Shown here in pieces: positions 1 to 7,813 of a stretch of 64,000 nucleotides of DNA. The notes beneath the pieces were generated by a model, which ran no database searches, was not told where the DNA came from, and saw nothing but the letters and a program-made list of their open reading frames with translations. Both the position numbers and the translations under genes were made by a program. The stretch is taken from contig JBAZGS010000003.1 of the NCBI GenBank assembly GCA_041652755.1, positions 19,923-83,922 on the forward strand, read 5' to 3'. The DNA is from JAQTTT01 sp041652755. GTDB lineage: Archaea > Nanobdellota > Nanobdellia > Tiddalikarchaeales > Tiddalikarchaeaceae. The stretch's first letter is position 1, and each line of letters starts with the position of its first letter.

Positions 1-23
1 TCTTTTTTGCCCAGTTTTTTCAT
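1..23 (-). CDS. 5' end of a gene running off the left edge (partial)
   Basis: Only about seven codons are visible, starting with Met-Lys-Lys-Leu-Gly-Lys-Lys from an ATG whose complement lies at 21-23. A TATA-like stretch (TTTAAATA, about 46-53) sits 23-30 nt upstream on the minus strand, the spacing expected for a leaderless archaeal transcript. The product cannot be identified. The call rests on promoter spacing alone and could be wrong. Confidence 0.35.
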
Positions 24-109
24 ATTATTAAAAATGAAGCAATAGTTTAAATATTTATGAAAGGATTAAATTTTTAAAACCAAACAACTCAATTATACTT
101 ATTAGTCTT

Positions 110-183
110 GTTCCGAGTAGTCTAGCTGGTTAGGATAATAGGTTGTGGCCCTGTTGACCCGGATTCGAATTCCGGCTCGGAAC
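110..183 (+). tRNA. tRNA-His (GTG)
   Basis: The sequence folds as a cloverleaf. The acceptor stem TTCCGAG pairs with CTCGGAA. The anticodon stem ATAGG/CCTGT encloses the loop TTGTGGC, giving anticodon GTG. The T arm is CCGGA, loop TTCGAAT, TCCGG. It has the histidine identity pair G-1 (110) opposite C73 (183). The full CCA end is not encoded. A TATA-like TTAAATTTTTAAAA lies about 35-45 nt upstream. Confidence 0.95.
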
Positions 184-220
184 CATTTATTTTATAATAA
201 TTAATTTATTAGTATAAATT

Positions 221-1168
221 ATGAAATTTTCAAAGATTGAATTGAAAAAAATAGCTGAATGTTATAATTTGGGAAGAATTAGATCCTTCAAGGCAATAAA
301 GCAGGGTTTGGTTAACTACAATTTTAGCGTCAAAACTGACAAAGGAGACTACATAATAAGGGGTTTGGGGAAGAAATGGGATGATTACAGGGAAAAAAAG
401 CTTGAATTCCAATTCAAAGTGATTAAGTATTTAAAGCTAAAAAAATTCCCTTATCAATTGCCTTATCCCATTTTGAACAATGAAAAAAAGGAAGTGTTAA
501 GAATTAACAAGAAAAATTTGTGGGTTTATGAAAAAATAAAAGGCACTTGCAGCAGAAGAATCAATAATGAAATATTGAAAGAATTGGGCAAAGCAATAGC
601 AATTTACCATAAATACATAAAAGGTTTTAAAATCAAAAAAGGCAAGAAAATCTTTGACACTGATTGGGTTAGGTATGAATATGCAAAATTCAAAAATATA
701 AAGCCAAAAAATGAGATTGACAGATTAGTTCATGAAAATGTTTCAATTTTTGAAAAAGCCATTGATAGTTTTTCAAAGAAAAAAATCAAAAAAAACTTAT
801 TAATAACTCATTCGGATTTTAATTTAGGAAACTTGGTGTTTGATAAAAACAAAATTGTTGGTATAATTGATTTTGAGAATTTGCAAGTGGCTCCACGAAT
901 CTATGATTTAAGCCAGGCAATAAAATTTAGCTGCGTCAGCACTAAGATTAACAAGAAGTGCTCAGAGATTATTATAAGAGAATACGAAAAGTTTAATCAT
1001 CTAGAAAAAGACGAAAAAAGTTCCATAATTGACCTGATAATTTTCGGCTCATGCTGCGAGTTCGCATGGTTTTATAGTTATTTTAAAAAATCTGCTGACA
1101 AAAAAAGACTCTTAATAAGCTCAGAGGTTAAATTGATTAAAAAATTATTAAAAGAAAAAACTAATTAA
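221..1168 (+). CDS. Aminoglycoside/homoserine-type small-molecule kinase
   Basis: This 315-residue protein belongs to the APH/choline kinase-like fold family, which transfers phosphate from ATP to a small hydroxylated substrate. The catalytic loop reads HSDFNLGN (the family's H-G-D-x4-N, with Ser in place of Gly), followed by IIDFEN, the metal-binding Asp segment. The N-terminal lobe contains a glycine-poor ATP-binding beta sheet. Homoserine kinase type II, choline or sugar kinase are all possible; the substrate cannot be read from sequence. It lies just downstream of tRNA-His and upstream of a membrane protein, with no clear pathway context. Confidence 0.75.
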   Translation: MKFSKIELKKIAECYNLGRIRSFKAIKQGLVNYNFSVKTDKGDYIIRGLGKKWDDYREKKLEFQFKVIKYLKLKKFPYQLPYPILNNEKKEVLRINKKNLWVYEKIKGTCSRRINNEILKELGKAIAIYHKYIKGFKIKKGKKIFDTDWVRYEYAKFKNIKPKNEIDRLVHENVSIFEKAIDSFSKKKIKKNLLITHSDFNLGNLVFDKNKIVGIIDFENLQVAPRIYDLSQAIKFSCVSTKINKKCSEIIIREYEKFNHLEKDEKSSIIDLIIFGSCCEFAWFYSYFKKSADKKRLLISSEVKLIKKLLKEKTN

Positions 1169-1190
1169 ATTTTTGGAATATTGATTTATT

Positions 1191-1943
1191 ATGAAAAAAT
1201 CCTTGTTAATGTTTTTAGTATTGCTTTTTATCAATTCTTCTTTTAGCGTTGACTGCCCTTATGGCTTAGTTAATGATCCTTATCCTGGAGAATGTGCTAG
1301 GTATATTGATTTGAATAATGATGGCTATTGTGATTTAAGCCAAGATTTAGATGTTACTAATGATACTCATGAATTCAGTGTTGAAATATCAGGAAGCGAA
1401 CTTAAGGCTTATACCCTTCAAATGGTTGCTGATTTATATAATATTAGTGTGAATGATTTAATCTCTGAAATTAATATTCCTAATGTTAAAGCCTCTGATA
1501 CTGTTTTAAGCTTAAACCTTCAGCCTCCTTCTTTAATTAAAACTTACGCTGAAAAAGTGCTTAATTCTAACATTTATAATTCAGCAATTAATGAAATTAG
1601 TATGGATTTTAATTTTTTAACTTATGCTGAAGTTTTAATTCCATTACTAGTTCTTGCTTTAAGCATTATATCCCCTTTGGTTTTGCATAAAATTATTAAA
1701 ATCAAACCAAAAGCAAATTTAATAATTGACTTAGCAATGATTGCTTTAAGTTTAGTATTATTCATTACTTCAATATTTAAATGGTTATTAATACCTTATA
1801 ATAGAATATTCTTATTGGGATTAGCTCATAAGGATTGGATGTTTTTGCATGATTACAGTGGAATGATTTTGTCAGGATTAGTCTTAAGCCACATATTATT
1901 GCATTGGAATTGGCTTAAAGTAATGCTTTTTGGGAAAAAGTAA
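1191..1943 (+). CDS. DUF4405-like membrane protein with Cys-motif ectodomain
   Basis: The 250-residue protein starts with a signal peptide (about residues 1-19). A short motif C-P-Y-G...N-D-P-Y-P-G-E-C...D-x-N-x-D-G-x-C-D follows, and a soluble segment runs to about 140. The C-terminal 110 residues hold about four membrane helices with paired histidines (HDYSG and HILLHW), as in DUF4405/cytochrome b561-like haem membrane domains. Family knowledge suggests haem binding and electron transfer across the membrane; this is not shown here. The start is the first ATG, and the gap to the upstream kinase is 22 nt. Confidence 0.65.
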   Translation: MKKSLLMFLVLLFINSSFSVDCPYGLVNDPYPGECARYIDLNNDGYCDLSQDLDVTNDTHEFSVEISGSELKAYTLQMVADLYNISVNDLISEINIPNVKASDTVLSLNLQPPSLIKTYAEKVLNSNIYNSAINEISMDFNFLTYAEVLIPLLVLALSIISPLVLHKIIKIKPKANLIIDLAMIALSLVLFITSIFKWLLIPYNRIFLLGLAHKDWMFLHDYSGMILSGLVLSHILLHWNWLKVMLFGKK

Positions 1944-1975
1944 AAGTTTTAATTTAATTAAGTACATATTTTTTT

Positions 1976-2725
1976 ATGTCATATTTTTATGTTGTAAAAA
2001 AAACCTTTGAAAGCAAGATATTTTATTTTAAGGAAATGTTTCTTGACAATATTTCTTTGGTTTTTTCAGGGCTTTTTGCAATATTTATTGGAATATATTT
2101 AAACAATGTTAACCCTGTTTTTTCAAGCCTTAATGAATTATTAATTTATTACTTTTTTGGAAATGGTATCTTGAATTTGTTCCAAAGAGGTAATGTTGTC
2201 AGGGAGATTGAAAGGGATGTTATTAATGGGAATTTGAATGTTCATTTTGTCAAGCCTTATGATTTTATAGTGTTTAAATTAGTTAAATATTATACCCATA
2301 AACTTTTCAAAGTTATTATTAATATAAGTATATTTTTTATTTTAATAAATATGTTTCAAGCAACTTTTATGCCTTTAGATATGGTATTAAGAGCAATATT
2401 AATTATTCCTGCTGCAATAATTTTTATGATTTTGAATACTTCAGTATTTTGCTTTTTATCTCTTATGATTGAAAAAATTGGAAGACTTCATCAGACATAT
2501 GGAATGCTTGGTTATTTTATTGGAGGAGGATTAGTTTCAGCAAAATATTTTCCAAACTTTATAAAATTTTTACCCCAATATTTCTATTTTGGAGCCCCTT
2601 TAGAGTATATTTTAAATGGAGTGTTTGAAAATTTTGGGCTATTCATTATTTACACAATAATTTTAATAGTATTAAATTTGGTTGTGAGAAAAATAGTTTA
2701 TTCGAGGCTTGAAACTAATGGCTAA
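1976..2725 (+). CDS. ABC-2 type permease subunit (COG4587-like)
   Basis: This 249-residue integral membrane protein has about six hydrophobic helices. Its position and length match the first of two permeases in the uncharacterised ABC-2 transport systems grouped as COG4587/COG3694/COG4586. A conserved-looking cytosolic loop (REIERDVINGNLNVHFVKP) lies near residues 77-97, in the place where these proteins have a gate-helix element. It overlaps the next permease by 8 nt and is followed by the ATPase, so the three form one operon. The exported substrate is unknown. Confidence 0.8.
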   Translation: MSYFYVVKKTFESKIFYFKEMFLDNISLVFSGLFAIFIGIYLNNVNPVFSSLNELLIYYFFGNGILNLFQRGNVVREIERDVINGNLNVHFVKPYDFIVFKLVKYYTHKLFKVIINISIFFILINMFQATFMPLDMVLRAILIIPAAIIFMILNTSVFCFLSLMIEKIGRLHQTYGMLGYFIGGGLVSAKYFPNFIKFLPQYFYFGAPLEYILNGVFENFGLFIIYTIILIVLNLVVRKIVYSRLETNG

Positions 2726-3458
2726 TTATTTTCTTAAATATTGTGAAATAAATTTGAAAAGAATGGTTGAATTCAGGTTAAATTTCTTGTTTGATATAAT
2801 AACAATGTTTCTTGTTAATTTATTGTTTTATGGTTCAATATTATATTTGGCTTATTCAAATAATGGATTTGGAGAATTCTCTTTTAATGATATTATTATG
2901 AGTGTTACAATTATGCAATTAGCATTTATTGTTGGAATTGGATTTTTTAGGGGAATGGATACTTTGCAGAGTTCTATAATTACTGGAGAATTTGACAAAA
3001 TATTGGTAAGGCCTATTAATTCTTATTTTCATATCTTAATCAGTGAGGTTAATTTAAAAATTATTGGAGAAATAGTTTCATTAATAATTTTATTATTTTT
3101 GAATAATCCTATTAATATTCCGTTTATTTTGGTTTTCGGAATTTTTAGCGCAGTAATTTTTAATTTATCTTTGTTATTATTTCAGTGCATTCCTTTTTTT
3201 ACTGACATGAATAATGAAATTGATTTTTTTGATTTGGTTTTAGGTTTCAGCAATTATCCTCCCTCAATATTTAATAGTTTTATGAAATTTTTAGGATTTT
3301 TTATTTTTCCAGGATTAATGATTAGTTTTGGGCCAATAATGATTTTAAAAAATCCTTCATTTGCATATGTATATTTTGGGTTCATAGCAATATTAATAAC
3401 TGCTTTCGTGATTGTTTTTAATTTAGGGCTAAAAAGGTATAGGAGTGCTGGTTACTGA
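2718..3458 (+). CDS. ABC-2 type permease subunit (COG3694-like)
   Basis: This is the second membrane subunit of the exporter, with about six helices and the loop DTLQSSIITGEFDKILVRP, equivalent to that of its neighbour. I place the start at the ATG at 2718, three codons inside a longer reading frame that opens with TTG. It overlaps the stop of the first permease. The two permeases are paralogues and presumably form a heterodimeric channel energised by the next gene product. Length is about 246 residues. Confidence 0.8.
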   Translation: MANYFLKYCEINLKRMVEFRLNFLFDIITMFLVNLLFYGSILYLAYSNNGFGEFSFNDIIMSVTIMQLAFIVGIGFFRGMDTLQSSIITGEFDKILVRPINSYFHILISEVNLKIIGEIVSLIILLFLNNPINIPFILVFGIFSAVIFNLSLLLFQCIPFFTDMNNEIDFFDLVLGFSNYPPSIFNSFMKFLGFFIFPGLMISFGPIMILKNPSFAYVYFGFIAILITAFVIVFNLGLKRYRSAGY

Positions 3459-4339
3459 TGGAAATGATTAATGTAAAGGAATTGTCAAAGTATTACAGGG
3501 TTAAGCAGAAAAAAGGTATTTTGAAGGATTTGTTTAATCCTGAATATAAGACTATTAAGGCAGTTGACAATATCTCATTTTCAATTAATAAAGGAGAGAT
3601 TGTGGGATTCATTGGCCCTAATGGCGCTGGCAAAACTACAACTATTAAGATGCTTACTGGAATTTTGCATCCTGATTTTGGAGAAATAGTAAGCAATGGT
3701 TTTGTGCCTTTCAGGGAAAGAAAAAAGTATTTACAAAAAGTTGGAGTGGTTTTTGGCCAGAGAAAAAGCATGTGGCCTGAGATTAGTGTTATGGATAATT
3801 TGGAATTAATCGGCTCTTTTTATAATGTTTCAAATGTTGAATTAAAAAAAAGGATTGATGAGTTGGGCAAATTAATCGATATCAGCGATTTTATCAATAA
3901 TCCTTTCAGGAAGCTTTCTTTAGGCCAGCAGATGAAAGCTGAGCTTGTGAGCTGTTTAGTTTATAAGCCTGATATTTTATTTTTAGATGAGCCAACTATT
4001 GGAATGGATATTATTGCAAAGTTTAATTTTATCCAATTGCTGAAAAAAATCAATGATGAAGAAAAAACAACAATTATTTTAACAAGCCATGATTTGAGCG
4101 AGATTGAAAATTTGTGCAAGAGGCTTATCATTATTAATAATGGAAAAATTGTTTATGACGGCGATTTTTCTAAAATTAAGCCTGATGAAGTTATTATTAA
4201 ATGGGAAGATAAGGGAATGATTAAAGAAAAAAGGATGAAAAAGAACAAAGTGGCTAAGTTTTTAGGAAAAATTGACATTGACACTGTTACTATTAAAGAG
4301 ATTCCTGTTGAAGAAGTGATTAAGGAGTTTTATAAATAA
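3458..4339 (+). CDS. ABC transporter ATP-binding protein (COG4586-like)
   Basis: The 293-residue protein is an ABC ATPase. It has Walker A GPNGAGKTT, a Q-loop region (VVFGQRK), signature LSLGQQ, Walker B ILFLDEPT and switch TSHDLSE. Position and domain order match the ATPase of the two-permease ABC-2 systems. The start codon shares one base with the stop of the preceding permease (TGATG), indicating translational coupling. The C-terminal 60 residues form a small accessory domain. It should hydrolyse ATP on the cytosolic side to drive export. Confidence 0.92.
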   Translation: MEMINVKELSKYYRVKQKKGILKDLFNPEYKTIKAVDNISFSINKGEIVGFIGPNGAGKTTTIKMLTGILHPDFGEIVSNGFVPFRERKKYLQKVGVVFGQRKSMWPEISVMDNLELIGSFYNVSNVELKKRIDELGKLIDISDFINNPFRKLSLGQQMKAELVSCLVYKPDILFLDEPTIGMDIIAKFNFIQLLKKINDEEKTTIILTSHDLSEIENLCKRLIIINNGKIVYDGDFSKIKPDEVIIKWEDKGMIKEKRMKKNKVAKFLGKIDIDTVTIKEIPVEEVIKEFYK

Positions 4340-4372
4340 GTTTTTTAAGCGGTCAATAATTATATTAATATT

Positions 4373-5041
4373 ATGAATCCTATTAAGCCAAGCATTAAAA
4401 CTGAGGCTGTTCCTTTAATCATTATTACATTGACTGTTTTTTTCAGCATTTATTTTTATCCCTTGCTTCCTGATGTGATTGCAAGCCATTGGAATTTCAA
4501 AGGGATTGTTGATGGTTACAGCAACAAAGAGTTCATGGTTTGGCTTTTTCCAATGATGATGTCAATAATGTATGCATTATTTTTGGCATTGCCTTATATT
4601 GACCCTAAGAAGAGAAATTATGAGGGGTTTAGCGGATTTTACCATTTGTTTAAGGCAATGATACTGCTTATTTTATTTATGATGTTTATGGGAGTTGGAT
4701 TTTACAATTTAGGAGGCTCTGTTAATATCACTTTGCTTGCTACAGTTTCAATTGGGTCATTCATGATTTTTATAGGCTCATTTTTGAAAAACATTAAGCC
4801 TAATTGGTTCATGGGCATCAAGAATCCTTGGACCCTTTCAAGCGATAATGTTTGGAAAAAAACGCACAAGATTGGAGGCTATTTTTTCATGGCTTTTGGG
4901 GCAATAATTATTGCTTGCAATTTCTTGCCAGAAATGTTGTCAATAGCTTTGTTTGTTGTTGGAATTTTTTTGATAGTTATTGGAACAACCATTTATTCAT
5001 ACCTTGTTTATACCAAAGAAGCTAAGAAAAAAAAGAAATGA
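4373..5041 (+). CDS. SdpI/DUF1648 family membrane protein
   Basis: The 222-residue membrane protein has an N-terminal DUF1648 segment (pattern P-x-H-W-N-x-x-G, seen as IASHWNFKGIVDGY) and about six helices. The central SdpI-type motif (MGIKNPWTLSS-D-x-V-W-x-x-T-H) is well kept. Bacterial SdpI confers immunity to a secreted toxin and also regulates it. In archaea the family is widespread with no proven role. The gene stands alone, 33 nt after the ABC operon, and may be co-transcribed with it. Confidence 0.8.
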   Translation: MNPIKPSIKTEAVPLIIITLTVFFSIYFYPLLPDVIASHWNFKGIVDGYSNKEFMVWLFPMMMSIMYALFLALPYIDPKKRNYEGFSGFYHLFKAMILLILFMMFMGVGFYNLGGSVNITLLATVSIGSFMIFIGSFLKNIKPNWFMGIKNPWTLSSDNVWKKTHKIGGYFFMAFGAIIIACNFLPEMLSIALFVVGIFLIVIGTTIYSYLVYTKEAKKKKK

Positions 5042-5638
5042 TTAAAAATATTTTTTTTGCAGGTATTTATTCCTGTAGCTTATTACCCAAGTCATTATTT
5101 TTTTTTTTATTAAGTAATTCTTGAACTCTTTTGATTCCCTATAATGAGTGTTTGATGGCTTGATTAAATCAATTATTATTGTTAAGTAAGTGAATGGAGC
5201 TAAGATTATTGATAACGCTGTTGTTAAAAAATTAATGGGCACTTTTTCCCAAAAGCTTGATTCCTTAGTGCTTCTTCGTATGGCTTCATAATTGGCTCTT
5301 GCAACAGTGTTGTCAAAGTCGGCGAGTATTAATGGATTTTTTATTTTTTTATCTTTAATGAATTTGATGACTTTTTTTAATGAATTAATCTCATAATCAT
5401 AAAATGTTGAATCATATTTTGGATAATTTTCCCTGTTTATCCAAAAACTTGTTGATTTAAAGCCCTGTTTTTTAAGCAATCCTATTATTTTCAGTATTCC
5501 TAGCTTGTCATCAATGCCTATTATGTGATATTTTTTCAGGTTTAGTTTTCTATTCTTTACAAGGTTAAAGAATAAGTCTTTTTTTACAAAGCTTTTTCCT
5601 ATTAATGCTAAATCAACTGAGTCAAAGTATTCTATCAT
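5042..5638 (-). CDS. Hypothetical protein with HAD-like DxDNT motif
   Basis: The 198-residue protein is not recognised as a whole. ADFDNTVA near residues 105-112 looks like HAD-phosphatase motif I, but it lies in the second half. The region before it (IGIDDKLGILKIIGLLKKQGF) resembles the later HAD region that binds phosphate and Mg2+, so the order looks permuted, or the N-terminal half is a second domain. A hydrophobic segment follows at about 133-157. It is divergent to the AAA+/VWA operon and its stop abuts the convergent SdpI-like gene. Function unknown. Confidence 0.55.
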   Translation of the reverse strand: MIEYFDSVDLALIGKSFVKKDLFFNLVKNRKLNLKKYHIIGIDDKLGILKIIGLLKKQGFKSTSFWINRENYPKYDSTFYDYEINSLKKVIKFIKDKKIKNPLILADFDNTVARANYEAIRRSTKESSFWEKVPINFLTTALSIILAPFTYLTIIIDLIKPSNTHYRESKEFKNYLIKKKIMTWVISYRNKYLQKKYF

Positions 5639-5685
5639 ATAAAAGCAATTAATATTATAACCTTTAATAATTTAATCATTTAATA

Positions 5686-5719
5686 ACCCCTAAGGGGGGT
5701 ATGGTAAGGTTTTTAATAA
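5686..5719 (+). promoter_or_regulatory. Promoter region of the MoxR-VWA operon with inverted repeat
   Basis: A TATA-like TTTTAATAA at 5711-5719 lies 23-31 nt before the ATG at 5742, which fits a leaderless first gene. Immediately upstream is an imperfect inverted repeat, ACCCC...GGGGGGT (5686-5700), an unusual G/C run in this AT-rich DNA, placed where a regulator could meet the TATA/BRE. The promoter is likely; the operator role is inference. Confidence 0.5.
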
Positions 5720-5741
5720 GAATTATGTAAATAAGTTTGTA

Positions 5742-7802
5742 ATGAAAAGTGACTGCTTTACTGGATTAATCAAGGAAGTGTTTAATTCCAAAAACAAGGA
5801 TAGTATTCTTGAATCAATAATTGCGAATGAGAATGGCATTGACTTAGCTAGTGCAAAAAGTGTTGCCGGCAAGCTTAATGATGAAGAAAAATTCTCATTT
5901 TTTGAAAAGAAATTCTATGATTCAGCTGTGCAATCGTTTATTGAATCAGCATATAATACTTCAATGAATACTGTTGCTCCTGTAATGCTTTACAGAATTA
6001 ATCCTTCTAGCGATTTGGGTGTTGAATTCCTTGATGGCCAGCACAAGTTTCCATCAGATAAAACTTATGACATGTCAATGGTTGAATTAATAATTTTATC
6101 CAGCATTAAAGGCATGCCTTTGCTGTTATATGGAGGGACAGGGGTTGGTAAATCTTACACTGTTGACAAAACCTTGAATTCTGAATTCAAAAGCGAGTTT
6201 TATCATTTAATAAGGCTTTCAATGAATAATACTAATTTGATTGGCGATTTTGTCAAGGTTGAAAGTGATGCTTCCGGAAACAACAAGAAGTTCTTGCCTA
6301 ATGAAAAGGCGGAAAAAATAAATGCCTTATTCGTTGATGAAATAAACAGGGCTAGTAGCCAGCAAGTGCTTCCTTTAATTGAAGGAAAGCTGACAATTGC
6401 AGGCGTTGATTATAAAATTGGAATACCTGCAGTGAAACTTAAGTATGATTCAGCAAGCAATAATATTATTTTAGAGAAAAGCGAGAAAATTTTATCACCT
6501 TTCTTTGTTTCAGCAATGAATCCTCCTTCAACAAAAAAGGCGGAATATACTGAGACAAGGGATCCTGATCTTGCAATAAAGAACAGGTGCTTAAGAATTG
6601 ATATTCCTGAAATGACATCAAACACTAACACCGCAATATGGAGTGTTGACAAAAGCAATGGCAACTATTCCCACACTATCAAAGAATTCGCTAACAGGCT
6701 AGTTAAACGGTTAGGTCTTAAAAAAAATGAAAAAGAAATGCAGGAATTGGAAAATAATCTTAAAAGCGACTGGAGCGAGGTTTATTCTTACCTAAGGTCT
6801 AATGATAAAAAAAGCAATTATTATGAAAACGCGATTGAATTCATGACTTTGTCTGGATTTTTCATGGGAGGATATTTCAACGAGAAATCAATTGATTCTA
6901 ATGCCACTAAGAAAAGCTTGTTTGAGAGGCTTTTTGACTCGGAGCAAACATTTCTTGACCAAGCAATTGAGTATTTGGCAAGCAAGAATTATAACACTGG
7001 CAGGCTTGGAAAAATGGTTTTTCAAATAGGGGCCTTGTCTGATCAGGAAAAAGTCATTGATGATTTCATGGAAAAAAGGCTAACTCACAGGGATATTGCA
7101 AGGGTTGATGAGCTTTCAGAATTGCTTAGCTTTTACCAGAATGTAAAAATGACCTCTGCTGATGAAAATTCAGATTTTGTTAGCACTTTAAGCAAAAAAG
7201 AATTGATAAACATTAAAGATGTGCAATCAGCATTAACTTTAATTTGCTACAGCAAATCCCAAAAGCTTAATCCTTCAGGTTTATTGAAGCATTTGTATTT
7301 GTCATACTCTAATCTTTACAAGTATACAAAAAAAAGCCTTGGAATAACTGATTTGAAAAGATTAGATTTGATGAATCCTAACGAGTTTGACAACATTAAT
7401 TTGTCAATAATTTATTCTTCAATTGAAAATGCATTAAGCAATGTTAATTTTTTCAGCAAATCTTCTAAAAATTGCAATTATTCTGATTTTTCAAAAAATT
7501 TAGTTAATGAAATTATTGAAAAATCTTCTCCTTTATTAAGGGCAAGCGACCCTACTGAGCAATTAATGGCTGTGAAATCAATGGGTAATTTGCTTTCTTT
7601 GGCATCAGTGATTGATATGTATTCAGATAAAATAAACAATTCATTCAAAGAATACTGCGCGAAAAATAGGGATAATATATTAGCAAATGCTTCACAAAAC
7701 AATGTTTTGCAAGAAGTAATAATTGAAGGATTAGGCAACTTAAAGAATGAGTTAAGCTTCCCTTCGCAATTAACCGCAAGGATTAATCAAATATTTCCAT
7801 GA
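5742..7802 (+). CDS. MoxR-type AAA+ ATPase
   Basis: This 686-residue protein has Walker A GGTGVGKS (131-138), Walker B ALFVDEINRA (about 195-204) and an asparagine sensor segment (SAMNPPS, about 265), as in the MoxR branch of AAA+ ATPases. Residues after about 300 are a long, mainly helical extension that I cannot assign. MoxR ATPases typically act as chaperones that remodel or activate client complexes together with a von Willebrand A partner. The partner is encoded directly downstream: the TGA stop at 7800-7802 runs into the next gene's Shine-Dalgarno. No RBS precedes this ATG, so it is probably leaderless. Confidence 0.85.
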   Translation: MKSDCFTGLIKEVFNSKNKDSILESIIANENGIDLASAKSVAGKLNDEEKFSFFEKKFYDSAVQSFIESAYNTSMNTVAPVMLYRINPSSDLGVEFLDGQHKFPSDKTYDMSMVELIILSSIKGMPLLLYGGTGVGKSYTVDKTLNSEFKSEFYHLIRLSMNNTNLIGDFVKVESDASGNNKKFLPNEKAEKINALFVDEINRASSQQVLPLIEGKLTIAGVDYKIGIPAVKLKYDSASNNIILEKSEKILSPFFVSAMNPPSTKKAEYTETRDPDLAIKNRCLRIDIPEMTSNTNTAIWSVDKSNGNYSHTIKEFANRLVKRLGLKKNEKEMQELENNLKSDWSEVYSYLRSNDKKSNYYENAIEFMTLSGFFMGGYFNEKSIDSNATKKSLFERLFDSEQTFLDQAIEYLASKNYNTGRLGKMVFQIGALSDQEKVIDDFMEKRLTHRDIARVDELSELLSFYQNVKMTSADENSDFVSTLSKKELINIKDVQSALTLICYSKSQKLNPSGLLKHLYLSYSNLYKYTKKSLGITDLKRLDLMNPNEFDNINLSIIYSSIENALSNVNFFSKSSKNCNYSDFSKNLVNEIIEKSSPLLRASDPTEQLMAVKSMGNLLSLASVIDMYSDKINNSFKEYCAKNRDNILANASQNNVLQEVIIEGLGNLKNELSFPSQLTARINQIFP

Positions 7803-7810
7803 GGAGGTGA
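7802..7810 (+). promoter_or_regulatory. Strong Shine-Dalgarno of the VWA gene
   Basis: AGGAGGTGA lies 4 nt before the ATG at 7814 and overlaps the stop codon of the AAA+ gene. It is the best anti-16S match noticed in the window. It implies coupled, high-level translation of the VWA subunit relative to the ATPase. Confidence 0.75.
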
Positions 7811-7813
7811 ATA

